From Chitinivibrionales bacterium (GTDB taxonomy: Bacteria; Fibrobacterota; Chitinivibrionia; Chitinivibrionales; FEN-1185): 64,000 bases of DNA. The stretch lies in the NCBI GenBank assembly GCA_035516255.1, contig DATJAL010000042.1:1-64000 (forward strand), written 5' to 3'. Position 1 is the stretch's first letter. Every line of letters starts with the position of its first letter. The notes beneath the pieces are model-generated. The model saw only the letters and a list, made by a program, of their open reading frames with translations, did not search any database and was not told the origin of the DNA. A program made the position numbers and the translations under genes. Shown here one piece after another: positions 63,911 to 64,000 of the stretch.

Positions 63911-64000
63911 ATGTTCTCCTTTCCCAAATACCGCCGTTCCCGCCATGCCATGAAGCGGCTTTACAACCGCATATTCCGGTTCTACGGCAGCATCGAGAAA
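63911..64000 (+). CDS. Start of an unidentified gene, cut by the window end
   Basis: ATG 63911 opens a frame that continues past the end (30 codons; MFSFPKYRRSRHAMKRLYNR start, basic). It follows DUF4912 by 49 bases in the same direction. Too short to identify. Confidence 0.45.
   Translation, partial: MFSFPKYRRSRHAMKRLYNRIFRFYGSIEK

Overview
This is a 64 kb stretch of a GC-rich (roughly 55-60 %) Gram-negative bacterial chromosome. Several features point to the phylum Fibrobacterota (Fibrobacter/Chitinivibrio/Chitinispirillum side): a TIGR02147-type regulator translationally coupled to a lipoprotein with a GTETGNP motif, secreted proteins with short beta-rich sorting-like C-terminal tails, OmpA proteins carrying thrombospondin type 3 calcium-binding repeats, and a PEP carboxykinase/biotin carboxylase set suited to succinate-type metabolism. 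The phylum call is an inference from gene content, not a measurement.

Layout. 1-141 is the right end of an IS3-family insertion sequence. 275-3962 is a housekeeping translation block: ffh, rpsP, rimM, trmD, rplS. 4371-7237 is a small accessory patch (cupin, DUF3795-like Cys protein, PrsW-like membrane protease, DUF3592-like protein, nucleotidyltransferase with a tiny overlapping partner), AT-rich in its middle. 7334-9958 holds a SpoU rRNA methylase, a PAS-GGDEF protein and a DUF2294 protein. 10136-16256 is a central-carbon block: promoter and structured leader with terminator, pckG, accD, accA, and a biotinylated oxaloacetate decarboxylase/pyruvate carboxylase B-type protein. 16722-32124 is mostly cell envelope and secretion: HDOD protein, two OmpA-TSP3 paralogues, a subtilase, a TonB-receptor-like barrel, a TPR lipoprotein, PpnP, a porin-like protein and a GH30 glycosidase. 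32357-39224 is a minus-strand run of membrane and secreted proteins, including the TIGR02147-lipoprotein pair and a BsuPI-domain secreted protein behind a promoter with an operator-like dyad. 39645-47820 has leucyl aminopeptidase, a Rossmann-GAF sensor, a flippase-like membrane protein, a HAD phosphatase, a stand-alone Lrp ligand domain, a PAS protein with a Cys-rich tail and a membrane gluzincin with a very acidic tail. 48296-49914 is glyA under a ZTP riboswitch. 50100-54321 has panB, a lipoprotein esterase, ssb and hypotheticals. 54473-62568 is a classic fatty-acid operon: yceD-like, rpmF, plsX, fabH, fabD, fabG, acpP, fabF, rnc, plus an acyl-CoA dehydrogenase. The window ends in a DUF4912 protein and a cut-off gene.

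The most unusual material lies between genes. Nearly every gene gap longer than 300 bases is built from a few dispersed, hairpin-rich repeat families (called R1, R2 and R3 here). R2 shows compensatory base changes and G-U-compatible changes between copies around an invariant asymmetric internal loop, as expected for a selected RNA fold. R1 has conserved ends and stacked TTCG hairpins. No transposase that could move them is present in the window. No tRNA, rRNA, CRISPR array or phage module was seen.
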